Part shown: in pieces, positions 38,163 to 47,444 of the stretch
Position numbering within the stretch: position 1 is the first letter of the stretch
How the letters are laid out: each line of letters starts with the position of its first letter
DNA from: Staphylococcus hsinchuensis
GTDB lineage: Bacteria; Bacillota; Bacilli; Staphylococcales; Staphylococcaceae
Length of the DNA: 64,000 nucleotides
Reading direction: 5' to 3'
NCBI RefSeq assembly: GCF_038789205.1
Contig: NZ_CP128355.1
Coordinates: 1,736,001-1,800,000, forward strand
The notes under the pieces: model-generated
What the model was told of the DNA's origin: nothing
The model's input: the letters and a program-made list of their open reading frames with translations, nothing else
Databases searched by the model: none
Made by a program: the position numbers and the translations under genes

Positions 38163-39635
38163 TTATTTTTCGCTTTTTAATCCTTCAAATTTTAATACTG
38201 GTTTACGTGCTGCTTGAGTTTCATCTAAGCGATCAATAATTGTTGTATGCGGAGCTTCTAATACTTTATCTGGATCTTCTTTAGCTTCATTTGCAATTTG
38301 TATCATTGTATCGCAGAAGAAATCTAACGTTTCTTTAGATTCAGTTTCTGTTGGTTCAATCATCATACCTTCTTCGACATTAAGTGGGAAATAGATTGTT
38401 GGTGGATGGAAACCAAAATCTAGTAAACGTTTTGCCATATCTAGTGTACGCACACCTTCAGCTTTTTGTTTAGAACCACTTAATACAAACTCATGCTTAC
38501 AAAATTGTTCGTACGGCACTTCAAAATGATCTTTTAAGCGAGCTTTAATGTAATTTGCGTTGAGGACTGCTGCTTCTGATACTTCTTGTAAGCCCTTATT
38601 CCCCATAGAACGGATATAAGTATATGCTCTCAGATAAATACCAAAGTTTCCGTAAAATGGTTTTACACGTCCAATAGAATCTTTGATGTCATTATCATAT
38701 TTATAAACATCGTTGTCTTTAACGACCATTGGTTTAGGTAAGAAACTTGCAAGTTCTTTAACTACACCAACAGGACCTGAACCAGGGCCACCGCCTCCAT
38801 GTGGACCGGTAAATGTTTTGTGTAAGTTTAAATGAACAGCATCGAAGCCCATATCTCCTGGTCTAACTTTATCCATAATTGCATTTAAGTTTGCTCCATC
38901 ATAATACAATAGCCCGCCAACTTCATGTACAATATTACGTATTTCCATAATATTTTTTTCGAAAATACCTAGCGTATTTGGGTTAGTTAACATAATCGCG
39001 GCTGTGTTACCACTTACCACACGTTTTAAATCGTCAATGTCAACTTCGCCTCGTTCATTCGATTTAACAGTTACAGATTTAAAACCAGCGAATGCTGCAG
39101 AAGCTGGGTTCGTTCCGTGTGCTGAATCTGGCACAATCACTTCGTCACGATGACCTTCTCCGTTTTTTTCATGATATGCTTTGAAAATCATGAGTGCTGT
39201 CCACTCACCGTGGGCGCCAGCAGCAGGTTGTAAAGTGACTTCATCCATACCAGTAATTTCTTTTAACTCTTCTTGTAAACTGTGAATAATTTCTAATGAG
39301 CCTTGTATTTGAGATTCATCTTGAAGAGGATGAGACTCTGCAAAGCCAGGAATACGTGCTACTTTTTCATTGACTTTAGGATTGTACTTCATCGTACATG
39401 AACCGAGTGGATAGAAACCTGAATCAACCCCAAAGTTTTTATTAGAAAGTTCTGTGTAATGGCGTACTAAGTCTAATTCTGCAACTTCAGGTAATTCTGC
39501 TTTATTTTTTCTGACAAATTTATCATCTAATAAGTCTTCAACTGCATTATTATCAATTTCTTTTTTTGGCAATGAATATGCAAAACGATCTTTTTTTGAA
39601 CGTTCAAATATAAGTGGACTAGATTTACTTACCAT
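38163..39635 (-). CDS. gcvPB: Glycine dehydrogenase (P protein) subunit 2
   Basis: 490 residues from ATG 39635, the S. aureus length; an upstream in-frame extension to 39701 lies inside gcvPA and is not used (AGGTG six bases before 39635). It carries the PLP lysine in [17 protein letters not shown]. With subunit 1 it decarboxylates glycine and loads aminomethyl on lipoyl-GcvH. Overlaps gcvPA by 11 bases. Last of gcvT-gcvPA-gcvPB. Confidence 0.95.
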   Translation of the reverse strand: MVSKSSPLIFERSKKDRFAYSLPKKEIDNNAVEDLLDDKFVRKNKAELPEVAELDLVRHYTELSNKNFGVDSGFYPLGSCTMKYNPKVNEKVARIPGFAESHPLQDESQIQGSLEIIHSLQEELKEITGMDEVTLQPAAGAHGEWTALMIFKAYHEKNGEGHRDEVIVPDSAHGTNPASAAFAGFKSVTVKSNERGEVDIDDLKRVVSGNTAAIMLTNPNTLGIFEKNIMEIRNIVHEVGGLLYYDGANLNAIMDKVRPGDMGFDAVHLNLHKTFTGPHGGGGPGSGPVGVVKELASFLPKPMVVKDNDVYKYDNDIKDSIGRVKPFYGNFGIYLRAYTYIRSMGNKGLQEVSEAAVLNANYIKARLKDHFEVPYEQFCKHEFVLSGSKQKAEGVRTLDMAKRLLDFGFHPPTIYFPLNVEEGMMIEPTETESKETLDFFCDTMIQIANEAKEDPDKVLEAPHTTIIDRLDETQAARKPVLKFEGLKSEK

Positions 39636-40974
39636 TGATTTCACCTGCTTTCTTAACGAATGTATCAATCTCATCTTTTGTTCGTAATTCAGTAACTGCA
39701 ATGAGCATATGATTATTAAACTTTGAATCAGCTTCTCCTAAATCAAAACCACCGATGATACCTTCTTGAATTAAAGCATCATTGATATCTTTAATTGGTG
39801 AATCGAATTTAACTACGAATTCATTAAATGATGTTGCATCTGATACTTCGAAACCAGCTTGTTTGAATTGTGTTTTTGCATAATTAGCATTTTCAAAGTT
39901 GCGCTCTGCTATTTCATAAACACCTTGTTTACCTAAAGCAGACATACATATAGATGACGCAAGCGCATTTAATGCTTGGTTTGAACAAATATTTGATGTG
40001 GCTTTATCACGGCGAATATGTTGTTCACGTGCTTGAAGTGTTAAAACAAATCCACGGTAACCATCTTTATCTTCTGTTTGGCCTACTAGACGACCTGGTA
40101 TTTTACGCATTAACTTTTTTGTAGTAGCAAAAAAGCCACAATGTGGACCACCGAATTGTGTAGGAATACCGAAAGTTTGTGTATCCCCTACCACAATATC
40201 TGCGCCGAAACTTCCAGGTGGTGTAAGTAAACCGAGCGCTAATGGATTAGCATATACAATAAATAATGCTTTTTTGTCTTTAATGAATGATTGTATTTTT
40301 TCTAAATCTTCAATTGAACCATAGAAATTCGGATATTGAACCGCTACTGCTGCTGTATCATCATCAATTGCATTTTCTAATTTAGTGAGGTCTGTAATCG
40401 TACCATCTAAATCCACTTCTACAATTTCAAATTCTTTACGTGTTTTTATATAAGTTTTAAGGACTTGTAACGCTTGATAATGCATCCCCTTAGAAACTAC
40501 TATTTTATTTTTCTTAGTTTGATTAAATGCTAAGATACATGCTTCGGCAAAACTCGTAATCCCATCGTACATAGAAGAATTTGCAATATCCATATCAGTT
40601 AATTCACAAATTAAAGTTTGAAATTCAAAAATAGCTTGAAGCTCACCTTGCGAAATCTCAGGTTGATAAGGTGTATATGCAGAATAAAACTCTGAACGTG
40701 AAATCATAGCATCTACAACAGATGGTGCATAATGATCATAAACACCTGCACCTAAAAATGATGTATGTGTTTCTTTCGTAACATTTTTTTGAGCGACTCT
40801 ACTTAATCTTTTTGTTAAAGTAGTTTCTGATTCTTCATCCGGTATAGCTAATTCTCTATTCAGACGTACATTTTCTGGTACATCACCAAATAAATCTTCA
40901 ATTGATTGCGCACCAATGGTACTGAGCATTTCTTTTTTATCTTCTTCTGTAAGTGGTATATAACGATGACTCAC
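39625..40974 (-). CDS. gcvPA: Glycine dehydrogenase (P protein) subunit 1
   Basis: 449 residues, PLP fold-type I without the catalytic lysine, which is in subunit 2. Marks: [37 protein letters not shown], and [23 protein letters not shown] start at 40974 behind AAAGGGGTG. Split P protein is usual in Firmicutes. Follows gcvT by 17 bases. Confidence 0.95.
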   Translation of the reverse strand: MSHRYIPLTEEDKKEMLSTIGAQSIEDLFGDVPENVRLNRELAIPDEESETTLTKRLSRVAQKNVTKETHTSFLGAGVYDHYAPSVVDAMISRSEFYSAYTPYQPEISQGELQAIFEFQTLICELTDMDIANSSMYDGITSFAEACILAFNQTKKNKIVVSKGMHYQALQVLKTYIKTRKEFEIVEVDLDGTITDLTKLENAIDDDTAAVAVQYPNFYGSIEDLEKIQSFIKDKKALFIVYANPLALGLLTPPGSFGADIVVGDTQTFGIPTQFGGPHCGFFATTKKLMRKIPGRLVGQTEDKDGYRGFVLTLQAREQHIRRDKATSNICSNQALNALASSICMSALGKQGVYEIAERNFENANYAKTQFKQAGFEVSDATSFNEFVVKFDSPIKDINDALIQEGIIGGFDLGEADSKFNNHMLIAVTELRTKDEIDTFVKKAGEINGK

Positions 40975-40991
40975 AATAACACCCCTTTGTT

Positions 40992-42083
40992 TTATTCAGT
41001 TATATGATTTTTCTTTACAATTTTTGCTTTTACTTTTCTTTTTCTAACTTGAATAATGATTTCTTTACCCATTTCAAATGCTTCACGGTCAATTTGAGCT
41101 AAACCAATTGATTTTCCACTTGAAGGTGACTGAGTACCTGAAGTGACTATACCAATTTCATTTTCATCATTATCAAATATAATATATCCCGTTCTTGGGA
41201 TACCCTTATCTATCATTTCAATACCGATTGCTCTCACTTTTGAACCATGTTCTTTTTGATCTTTCAACACAGATTTTCCTATAAATTCAGCTTCAATTAA
41301 GGGTTTAGCTGCAAAAGCTATTCCTGCTTCATATGGTGTAACTTCTTCTGTTAAATCTTGGCCGTGCAATGGCAACCCAGCTTCAAGTCTTAAAGTATCT
41401 CTTGCGCCTAAACCACATGGTTGAATATCAAATGATAATAATTTTTCCCATAAGAATTCACAATCTTCAGAATTACAATAAATTTCAAATCCATCTTCAC
41501 CAGTATATCCAGACTGGGAAAGAATCACTTCTTTATCAAAAAATGAAACATGTTGTTTGAAATCAAACGGCTTCATTTCATCGATGTCGGTGTCGACATG
41601 CTCTTTTACGAATGCTCTTGCCTCAGGACCCTGTAAGGCTAATTGACCGTATTTATCTGATACATTCTGTACTTCAACGTCAAATTGTTCTGATTGTTGT
41701 TGAATCCATTCAAAATCTTTTACAGTATTGCCTGCATTCACAACTAACAAATAAACATTTTCATCTAATTTATATGTGATTAAATCATCAATGATACCGC
41801 CCTCATCATTACATAAAGCAGTATATTGAGCTTTGCTTGTAGTAACTTTGTCAGTATCGTTCGTCAATAAATATTGAACATACTTTGATGCATCTTTACC
41901 TTTAATGAGTACTTCACCCATATGACTTACATCAAATAAACCCATGCTGTTTCTGACTGCGTTATGTTCTTCTTTAATACTTGAAAATTGAACAGGCATT
42001 GCCCAACCACCAAATTCAACAATTTTAGCACCAGCATCAACAAAACTTTGATATAAAGGTGTTTTCTTTAATTCACTAGACAT
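40992..42083 (-). CDS. gcvT: Aminomethyltransferase (T protein) of the glycine cleavage system
   Basis: 363 residues. Folate-binding aminomethyltransferase with [23 protein letters not shown], and [13 protein letters not shown]. Transfers the methylene group from aminomethyl-GcvH to tetrahydrofolate, releasing ammonia. AGGAGG precedes ATG. First gene of the gcv operon, directly behind a glycine riboswitch. GcvH itself is not in the window, as in S. aureus. Confidence 0.96.
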   Translation of the reverse strand: MSSELKKTPLYQSFVDAGAKIVEFGGWAMPVQFSSIKEEHNAVRNSMGLFDVSHMGEVLIKGKDASKYVQYLLTNDTDKVTTSKAQYTALCNDEGGIIDDLITYKLDENVYLLVVNAGNTVKDFEWIQQQSEQFDVEVQNVSDKYGQLALQGPEARAFVKEHVDTDIDEMKPFDFKQHVSFFDKEVILSQSGYTGEDGFEIYCNSEDCEFLWEKLLSFDIQPCGLGARDTLRLEAGLPLHGQDLTEEVTPYEAGIAFAAKPLIEAEFIGKSVLKDQKEHGSKVRAIGIEMIDKGIPRTGYIIFDNDENEIGIVTSGTQSPSSGKSIGLAQIDREAFEMGKEIIIQVRKRKVKAKIVKKNHITE

Positions 42084-42108
42084 TCATACCCCTCCTACAT
42101 TTGATATT

Positions 42109-42141
42109 AAAAAAACAGAGTAGACAAAGCCTACCCTGTTA
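42109..42141 (-). terminator. Attenuator hairpin of the glycine riboswitch
   Basis: Minus strand: AACAGGGTAGGC and a loop, then GTCTACTCTGTT and seven T. It stands between the aptamer and gcvT. In known gcvT riboswitches glycine binding turns the operon on, so this hairpin would form when glycine is low. Confidence 0.8.
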
Positions 42142-42149
42142 ATAATTTT

Positions 42150-42292
42150 CAGGTTTGCGTCACAGTATTATCCTTTTTGCCTGAGAGTTTCGTATAACTT
42201 GCACCTTCGGCGATGGGTATTGAACAAAATGATAAAACCTAAAATACAAAAAATTTAGGGATATTTTGCCCAACCACATTCTCTCTAATACT
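42150..42292 (-). promoter_or_regulatory. Glycine riboswitch upstream of gcvT
   Basis: Minus strand: TATTAGAGAGAATGTGG at the 5' side (partner of CTCTC), then CGCCGAAGGTGCAAG and ACTCTCAGGCAAAAAGGATA, the most conserved core of the gcvT aptamer. Only one complete core is visible; the first third (GGTTGGGCAAAATATCCC) may be a reduced partner. The 5' end abuts the aroK stop. Confidence 0.9.
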
Positions 42293-42294
42293 GA

Positions 42295-42810
42295 TCAATC
42301 GCTATTAATATGATTCATCACAACTTCATATAAGATTGAAATTGGATTTGCACTATCTAATTTCGTGAATGCGATTTCATTATATCTTGAAACCCTTTTC
42401 AAATACAAGTCATTTAATTCTGAATAACTTTTATTGTTAGCATTGGGTCTATTAGAATCATTTTTAATCCTGTCATAGATAATATTTAAATCGCAATCTA
42501 ACCAAAATACATATTGCTGTGATGCAAGTAATTTTAGAGCAGTAGCGCTTTCAATAATACCCCCACCTGTAGCTATCACATCATATTTGTTAATACATTC
42601 TTCTAAATACTTTGTTTCGAGCTTTCTAAAACCACTTTCACCACTATCTGAAAAGATTTGAGGTATCGATTTGTTTTCTTTTTTTACAATATAACTATCT
42701 AAATCAACAAATGAAAGTTGTTCATTGTTCGAAATATGTTTTGCTAAAGTGGATTTACCAGTTCCCATAAATCCGATGAAAATTAATGGATGTCTACTGT
42801 TATTTGCCAA
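42295..42810 (-). CDS. aroK: Shikimate kinase
   Basis: 171 residues. Walker A GFMGTGKST, shikimate-binding DLDSYIV, GESGFRKLE and ATGGGIIES, and a lid with RPNANNKSYSE. Phosphorylates shikimate in chorismate synthesis. TTG start at 42810, GAGG upstream. The start overlaps the end of the small comGG-like frame by 11 bases, so aroK is probably also transcribed from comG. It ends two bases before the glycine riboswitch. Confidence 0.93.
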   Translation of the reverse strand: MANNSRHPLIFIGFMGTGKSTLAKHISNNEQLSFVDLDSYIVKKENKSIPQIFSDSGESGFRKLETKYLEECINKYDVIATGGGIIESATALKLLASQQYVFWLDCDLNIIYDRIKNDSNRPNANNKSYSELNDLYLKRVSRYNEIAFTKLDSANPISILYEVVMNHINSD

Positions 42811-43009
42811 ATATATCTTCCTCTTTGATTAATATATGAAGTCGTTTTTCATATGATTTTTCTAAATTATCTAATGTTTTTTGTTGCATTGAAAATTGAT
42901 AAATATTCGATGTAATTAAAGATAAATATAGCATAAAAAGAACTGTGACAAAAGGATACATGTAGGCTTTACATTTAAAAATAAATAGTTTTTTCAAATT
43001 TATGTCCAC
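42800..43009 (-). CDS. Small membrane protein at the comGG position
   Basis: 69 residues from GTG 43009, overlapping comGF and aroK. One hydrophobic helix (about residues 17-38) after a basic N-terminus, then a charged helical tail; topology is pseudopilin-like, but the prepilin peptidase motif is absent. Bacillus ComGG is longer (about 124) and also lacks a typical cleavage site. Its place as last comG frame suggests it is the ComGG equivalent. The ribosome binding site is poor; expression would rely on coupling. Confidence 0.55.
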   Translation of the reverse strand: MDINLKKLFIFKCKAYMYPFVTVLFMLYLSLITSNIYQFSMQQKTLDNLEKSYEKRLHILIKEEDIFGK

Positions 43010-43412
43010 TTTCTAATAATTTAAGATGTACAACGATTGTTTTGTTTTTAATTTCATATCTGACATTCAATACATTATTAAGCATAGTAATATTTCCACC
43101 ACCATTTATCGTTTTGACGATTTTAAAATTTTTAAATTCATAACGTGTTATTCTGTGCTTAGTTTTCATTATAAGTGTGTCATTACTAATGTTTGTATGA
43201 AATTCTGCATTTTTTGCTGACTGCAAGTCTTTAGTCATATCATATGCATAAAATTCTAATTCAACAAAAGCTGGATTATTGTAAACCTGATGGATGGTAG
43301 ATGATGTTTTTATTAATATAGGTACTACTGATAATATTAATACAGTGATAAAAAGTGTAAAAATAGCTTCTATATACGTAAAAGCATTAATTCTTCGTAT
43401 AACATTTTTCAT
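42975..43412 (-). CDS. comGF: Competence pseudopilin ComGF
   Basis: 145 residues from ATG 43412, with AAGGG at eight bases (ATG 43433 is the alternative). The N-terminal prepilin segment NAFTYIEAIFTLFITVLIL has the cleavage-type A-F junction and Glu at position 5 of the mature part. The C-terminal domain is strand-rich and basic. Overlaps comGE and the following small frame. Minor pseudopilin of the DNA-uptake pseudopilus. Confidence 0.85.
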   Translation of the reverse strand: MKNVIRRINAFTYIEAIFTLFITVLILSVVPILIKTSSTIHQVYNNPAFVELEFYAYDMTKDLQSAKNAEFHTNISNDTLIMKTKHRITRYEFKNFKIVKTINGGGNITMLNNVLNVRYEIKNKTIVVHLKLLESGHKFEKTIYF

Positions 43413-43683
43413 CCTTTGTTCCCTTTTTAGCAATACATAATTTTTTGGCGTCTAGTTTTATTTTATATTCATCTGTTGAAATACCTGATTTTAATTGATT
43501 TTTCGAAGAGTTTTGAATAATCGTAATTAGGCGCCTTTTCATTTCAATATCATTTAATTTATTTAGTGTAGTCATATTTTGCTGTTTTAACATGGGTATA
43601 AAAATAGTGCATATTGTCATTATTAGTGCAAACGAAAGTAAGGCGTCTAAACATAATGAAGCTTCACATTTTAACTTTTTCAA
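43387..43683 (-). CDS. comGE: Competence pseudopilin ComGE-like
   Basis: 98 residues from TTG 43683 with AAAAAGGG upstream; the longer frame to 43794 overlaps comGD too far. After a basic, Cys-containing N-terminus comes one hydrophobic segment (CLDALLSFALIMTICTIFIP) in the place of a prepilin helix, without the standard Glu5 motif. Position between comGD and comGF makes ComGE the likely identity; direct sequence similarity is weak. Confidence 0.65.
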   Translation of the reverse strand: MKKLKCEASLCLDALLSFALIMTICTIFIPMLKQQNMTTLNKLNDIEMKRRLITIIQNSSKNQLKSGISTDEYKIKLDAKKLCIAKKGTKDEKCYTKN

Positions 43684-44104
43684 AACGCATACGCCCTTTT
43701 TCGATATGAAATATGATTCGATATAATTTATTTTGAATTGAAATATAAAATGAACCAAATTTATTAATATGTCCTCGCTTATCAAAAGATACATAATTTA
43801 AATTTGTGCGAGGATGAATATAACTTTCTTGTCCTAGCTCAATTGGTGGATGTCGGTGTTCCAGTTCCATTATTTTGATTTTATTTGAATATTTATCGAA
43901 AATGACTGATACATAATGTTGATTACGTATAGCTTGAGACTTAAGATAAGTAAAATGTGCAATAATGTTTTTTAATTTATGTTGATGCATTTGATTTTCG
44001 TTGATGTCGCCGTGTAAAAATTGCGTTTGTATAAAAAGTAAAATACTAATAATACCTAAAACAAAAATCATTTCTAAATAAGTAAAGGCTTTAAGAACTC
44101 GCAA
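43664..44104 (-). CDS. comGD: Competence pseudopilin ComGD
   Basis: 146 residues from TTG 44104. Class 3 prepilin start MRVLKAFTYLEMIFVLGI: basic leader, A-F cleavage junction, Glu5 of the mature protein, then hydrophobic helix. C-terminal domain with strands such as NKIKIMELEHRHPP. Its start overlaps the end of comGC by 14 bases. Substrate of the prepilin peptidase ComC. Confidence 0.87.
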   Translation of the reverse strand: MRVLKAFTYLEMIFVLGIISILLFIQTQFLHGDINENQMHQHKLKNIIAHFTYLKSQAIRNQHYVSVIFDKYSNKIKIMELEHRHPPIELGQESYIHPRTNLNYVSFDKRGHINKFGSFYISIQNKLYRIIFHIEKGRMRFEKVKM

Positions 44105-44411
44105 CTACTTCACCATTATTTATAGATAAAGTTGAACCATTTTTACATTGTTTTTGATTACTCTTAATATAACCTTCTGATACGAGGATTTCGATCGAAT
44201 CTGGCTTTTTATTATGTTTCAATGTGTAAGCTTCGATTTGACTCTCAACCATTTTTATTTGAGCCTCACACCCTGTAGATTGAATATGTTTAGATTGTTT
44301 CGCTATATTTGGAATGATTAAAATAAGTAACAAACTTATAATTAAAAGCACGAGTAACATTTCAATCAAAGTAAATGCTTTAGTTTTAATAACTTTTAAA
44401 TTTTTCTTCAT
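44091..44411 (-). CDS. comGC: Major competence pseudopilin ComGC
   Basis: 106 residues from ATG 44411 with AGGAGG nine bases upstream; the frame extends to 44519 inside comGB and is not used. The prepilin signal KTKAFTLIEMLLVLLIISLL is complete. The mature part has two cysteines (STGCEAQ and QKQCKNG) that could form the stabilising disulfide known in B. subtilis ComGC. Main subunit of the pseudopilus that brings DNA to the membrane channel. Confidence 0.93.
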   Translation of the reverse strand: MKKNLKVIKTKAFTLIEMLLVLLIISLLLILIIPNIAKQSKHIQSTGCEAQIKMVESQIEAYTLKHNKKPDSIEILVSEGYIKSNQKQCKNGSTLSINNGEVVASS

Positions 44412-44428
44412 AACTTTGCCTCCTAAAA

Positions 44429-45496
44429 TTATTTTATTGTCTGCATCAAATCGAACATTGGTAACATGATAACGAGATATAAAGATACGATTAAAAATGC
44501 TAATAATAGAAATACACATGGTTGTATGAATTTAATAAGCGTTTGAAGTTTTCGTTCGATTCTTGTCATGATCATTTCACTAAATAGTTTTAATTCAATA
44601 TCAACCTTTCCTTTTTTCTCACCTTCTTCAATAAAGGTAATTAAATCCTTATCAAAACAAGAAATATTGATTAATATTTCACTGAGACTTTGCCCTTGGT
44701 GAGTACCAAACTTTATTTCATTTGCTAAAAATAACAAGTAAGGGTCGTCATTTTGCTTGGAATAAATATCTACGATCTTTTGTAAATTTATCCCATTCTT
44801 GTAAAATAATGAAAATTCTGATGCAAGACGATAAGTTTTATATAATTTAAAAAATTGACGAATGATTGGGATGAATAATAAAAAGCGATGTTTATTATAG
44901 ATTGAAAGTTTGCGAAATATGAGGAGTAATAGTAAAGAAAGTATTAATAGGAGAATAAATGTTAAAAATAAATTTCTAGGTAAAGTCATAATAAAAAGTG
45001 ATAAATATAGTTGTAAATTTGAAACCTGTACATCCATATTTTGATATAAACTTTCAAACTCAGGGATAATAGTTTGATTTAAAACAACTAACATTGTGAG
45101 GAATAACCCTAATAATACGAGAGGATATTGAAGATTCTTATATAGTGCTTTCTTAGCTTTATAGTTTGCTAACATATAGTCTTCAGCATGTGCTAGACTA
45201 ATCGTTAATTCACTAAACATTTCAGAAAAATATATGAGCATTACAATTGTCTTAGGGTAATTTAATATCTTTAAAATGTCAGAACAATTCGCACCGTTCT
45301 TTAATTCATTTAAAATATTTTCAGTCAAACGGGGAGAACAAAATTTAATATTAGATAATAAGAACGTAAATGCTTCCGATAGAGTAAAACCATGGCTTAT
45401 TAAATTGCGTAGTCTTTGTAGTATCTCTATCTTTTCATAATCATTTAATTTACGATAGCGAAAGAAATTATAAATATCTTTCAATCGTTGATTCAC
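44429..45496 (-). CDS. comGB: Competence membrane platform protein ComGB
   Basis: 355 residues, two type II secretion F domains. Membrane segments lie near residues 115-140, 165-195 and at the C-terminal end (ACVFLLLAFLIVSLYLVIML-like). Signatures include the LASEFSLFYKNGINLQ and FIEEGEKKGKVDIELK parts of GspF proteins. GTG start 45496 behind GGAGGGAG, overlapping comGA. Inner-membrane platform for pseudopilus assembly. Confidence 0.9.
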   Translation of the reverse strand: MNQRLKDIYNFFRYRKLNDYEKIEILQRLRNLISHGFTLSEAFTFLLSNIKFCSPRLTENILNELKNGANCSDILKILNYPKTIVMLIYFSEMFSELTISLAHAEDYMLANYKAKKALYKNLQYPLVLLGLFLTMLVVLNQTIIPEFESLYQNMDVQVSNLQLYLSLFIMTLPRNLFLTFILLLILSLLLLLIFRKLSIYNKHRFLLFIPIIRQFFKLYKTYRLASEFSLFYKNGINLQKIVDIYSKQNDDPYLLFLANEIKFGTHQGQSLSEILINISCFDKDLITFIEEGEKKGKVDIELKLFSEMIMTRIERKLQTLIKFIQPCVFLLLAFLIVSLYLVIMLPMFDLMQTIK

Positions 45497-46442
45497 AAAT
45501 CACTCCCTCCTTCGACATTTGTTTTAGGTAATATGTTAAGTTTTGAAAATCATTAGGTAATGATAAACCATTATCGAAGAAGTATTTAATATCATTCTTT
45601 GTGAGATGCTCATAAATTAATTTTCTTTGTTGATCAGATGTTGTTACTAAACGTTGACTAAGCATGCTTATAATAGATTGGCATATTTCTTGTTTACTGA
45701 TTCCCATTTCTAATAATCTTAACAATGCTCCTTTACAATCACTGGAATGTAAGGTAGATAAAACGAGGTGACCGCTAAGACTAGCTTGGATAACATATTT
45801 AGCAATTGAAGCATCTCTTATTTCACCAATTAAAATCACATCGGGATCACACCTTAATATCGCTTTAAATGAAGAAGCATAATTAATCCCTGCCTTTTCA
45901 TTTATTGAAATTTGAGTTATGCCTTTCACTAGTCTTTCAACAGGATCTTCTACAGTTATGATATTGAGATTTAAATGTTCTTTCGCATACAATACCATGT
46001 TATACATTAAAGTGCTCTTACCTGATCCAGTAGGCCCACTAAATAATATCAATCCTTGTTTCTTATTCATTAACCGGTATAAATTATCAATATTATTTAC
46101 TTGGCTTTGCTTTTGAAAATATTGGGGAATAATGCGGATAACACAACTTTCATTTCCAAGTGACAAAGGTAACGTTGATATACGTAAAAAATACAATTGC
46201 TTTAATTTATACAAGTGTCTACCACTTTGGGCACTGTTATGATTTGAAACATCTAAACCAGCTTGATATTTCATAAAGGTTAATAATTTCTTATAAAGCT
46301 GTAATTGTATCGTCTCTACATCAATAAACTGGTCATTTACACGAAATTTGAGCGCGACCTCTTGTTCTGACGGGATAAAATGAATATCACTCGCTTCTTG
46401 TTCAATGGCTTTATTAATTATATTACGAAACAACTGTTTCAA
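45468..46442 (-). CDS. comGA: Competence pseudopilus assembly ATPase ComGA
   Basis: 324 residues from TTG 46442. GspE/PilT-type ATPase: ASDIHFIPSEQEVALKFRV at the start, Walker A GPTGSGKSTLMYN, Asp box ITVEDPVER, Walker B DPDVILIGEIRDASIA, and His box LSGHLVLSTLHSS. A GTG at 46451 is also in frame, but AGGAGG abuts it, whereas it stands eight bases from the TTG. The Shine-Dalgarno lies in a perfect hairpin (46450-46477). First gene of comGA-GB-GC-GD-GE-GF-(GG). Confidence 0.92.
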   Translation of the reverse strand: MKQLFRNIINKAIEQEASDIHFIPSEQEVALKFRVNDQFIDVETIQLQLYKKLLTFMKYQAGLDVSNHNSAQSGRHLYKLKQLYFLRISTLPLSLGNESCVIRIIPQYFQKQSQVNNIDNLYRLMNKKQGLILFSGPTGSGKSTLMYNMVLYAKEHLNLNIITVEDPVERLVKGITQISINEKAGINYASSFKAILRCDPDVILIGEIRDASIAKYVIQASLSGHLVLSTLHSSDCKGALLRLLEMGISKQEICQSIISMLSQRLVTTSDQQRKLIYEHLTKNDIKYFFDNGLSLPNDFQNLTYYLKQMSKEGVICESTIERYL

Positions 46443-46477
46443 AAAAATCACCTCCTACATATATACACGTAGGAGGT
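46441..46477 (-). promoter_or_regulatory. Hairpin masking the comGA Shine-Dalgarno, followed by a T-run
   Basis: Minus strand: ACCTCCTAC, a 10-base loop, GTAGGAGGT, then GATTTTTTTG. The perfect 9-bp stem buries the entire AGGAGG of comGA. With the seven T behind it, the same hairpin looks like an intrinsic terminator for the upstream glcK operon. Both roles are inferred from the sequence. Confidence 0.6.
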
Positions 46478-46494
46478 CGTTGTTTTACTTTAAT

Positions 46495-47118
46495 TTATCC
46501 ATTTATAAAAGGATTGTTTTCTTCTTCTGCCGCTGTAGTATATTCACCATGGCCTGGGAATAATGGCAAATCGTCTTCAAGTTCAAATAGTTTATCTTTA
46601 ATTGAATCAATTAAAGTTTCGTAATCACTTTTGTATAAGTCTGTACGCCCAATACCTTGTTTAAATAAAGTATCACCGACAACTGCAAAATCGTCAAATA
46701 CATAAGTTAAACTTCCTGATGAATGACCTGGCGTATGAAGTACTTTAAATTTGAAACCTTCAATTTCAGTATTCCCTTCATCTAAAGGCTTTGGTTGAAC
46801 TTGGCTAGTTACTTTTTCAAAGCCACGTGGAACCAATTTAGCCGATCCATTTTTCTCTGGGTCTGTTAAGAAATCGAATTCCTCACGATGCATATAAACT
46901 GGCACATCATAATGCTGAGCAATATCATCCAGTGCACCGATGTGGTCGAAGTGTGCATGTGTTAATAAAATTGCTTTTACCGGTTTATTAATTTGATTGA
47001 CCTTTTTAATGATTAAATCGCTGTCACTCGCAGGATCAACTATAATTAAATCTTGATCATTTTCTATAAAATACGTATTTGTATCTGCAATACCTAATGT
47101 TAATTTTGAAATTCTCAT
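46495..47118 (-). CDS. MBL-fold hydrolase, glyoxalase II-like (YqgX)
   Basis: 207 residues. Metallo-beta-lactamase motif LLTHAHFDHIGAL, further metal ligands in HTPGHSSGSLT and VVGDTLFKQGIGRTD, and a final PGHGEYTTAAEE. Similar to hydroxyacylglutathione hydrolases, but staphylococci lack glutathione, so the natural substrate may be another thioester (a bacillithiol one is a possibility, not shown). ATG overlaps the stop of the preceding gene (TAATG). Last gene of the glcK run and directly upstream of comGA. Confidence 0.82.
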   Translation of the reverse strand: MRISKLTLGIADTNTYFIENDQDLIIVDPASDSDLIIKKVNQINKPVKAILLTHAHFDHIGALDDIAQHYDVPVYMHREEFDFLTDPEKNGSAKLVPRGFEKVTSQVQPKPLDEGNTEIEGFKFKVLHTPGHSSGSLTYVFDDFAVVGDTLFKQGIGRTDLYKSDYETLIDSIKDKLFELEDDLPLFPGHGEYTTAAEEENNPFING

Positions 47119-47444
47119 TATTTATCTACACCTTTATTTAAATGACTTTCTACTGCTTGAATTTTATCATCCATTTTACGAGATTTATCACGTCTATCAT
47201 CAATTCTAATATTTGTGCATACACGGTCAAGTCCTTTATTGAATGGTAACTCATGAATTGCTTGTACCACTTCGAATAAATCCTTTAAATCCCCTTCAAT
47301 TAACGTGTTCATAGGTGTAAGTTGATAATCAATTTTACCTTCTGCTTTATATTCCTTTAACTTTGTTTGAATTTCTGCAATATACTGACTAACACTTGGA
47401 CCTTCAGTACCTACTGGAATTACAACTACGTCTACAATTGCCAT
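47118..47444 (-). CDS. MTH1187 family thiamine-binding-type protein (YqgV)
   Basis: 108 residues, ferredoxin-like fold with VVVIPVGTEGPSVSQYIAEI and the acidic-basic C-terminal helix. Homologues bind thiamine or related ligands as tetramers; in vivo role unclear. It overlaps glcK and the MBL gene through TAATG junctions, so the three are translated as a unit. Confidence 0.8.
   Translation of the reverse strand: MAIVDVVVIPVGTEGPSVSQYIAEIQTKLKEYKAEGKIDYQLTPMNTLIEGDLKDLFEVVQAIHELPFNKGLDRVCTNIRIDDRRDKSRKMDDKIQAVESHLNKGVDK

Noticed and set aside
46507..46520. AAAA-N6-TTTT resembling a ComK box upstream of comGA
   Set aside because: Spacing is six where ComK boxes have five, only one half-site pair is seen, and it lies in the coding end of the MBL gene. 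AT-rich sequence gives such matches often.
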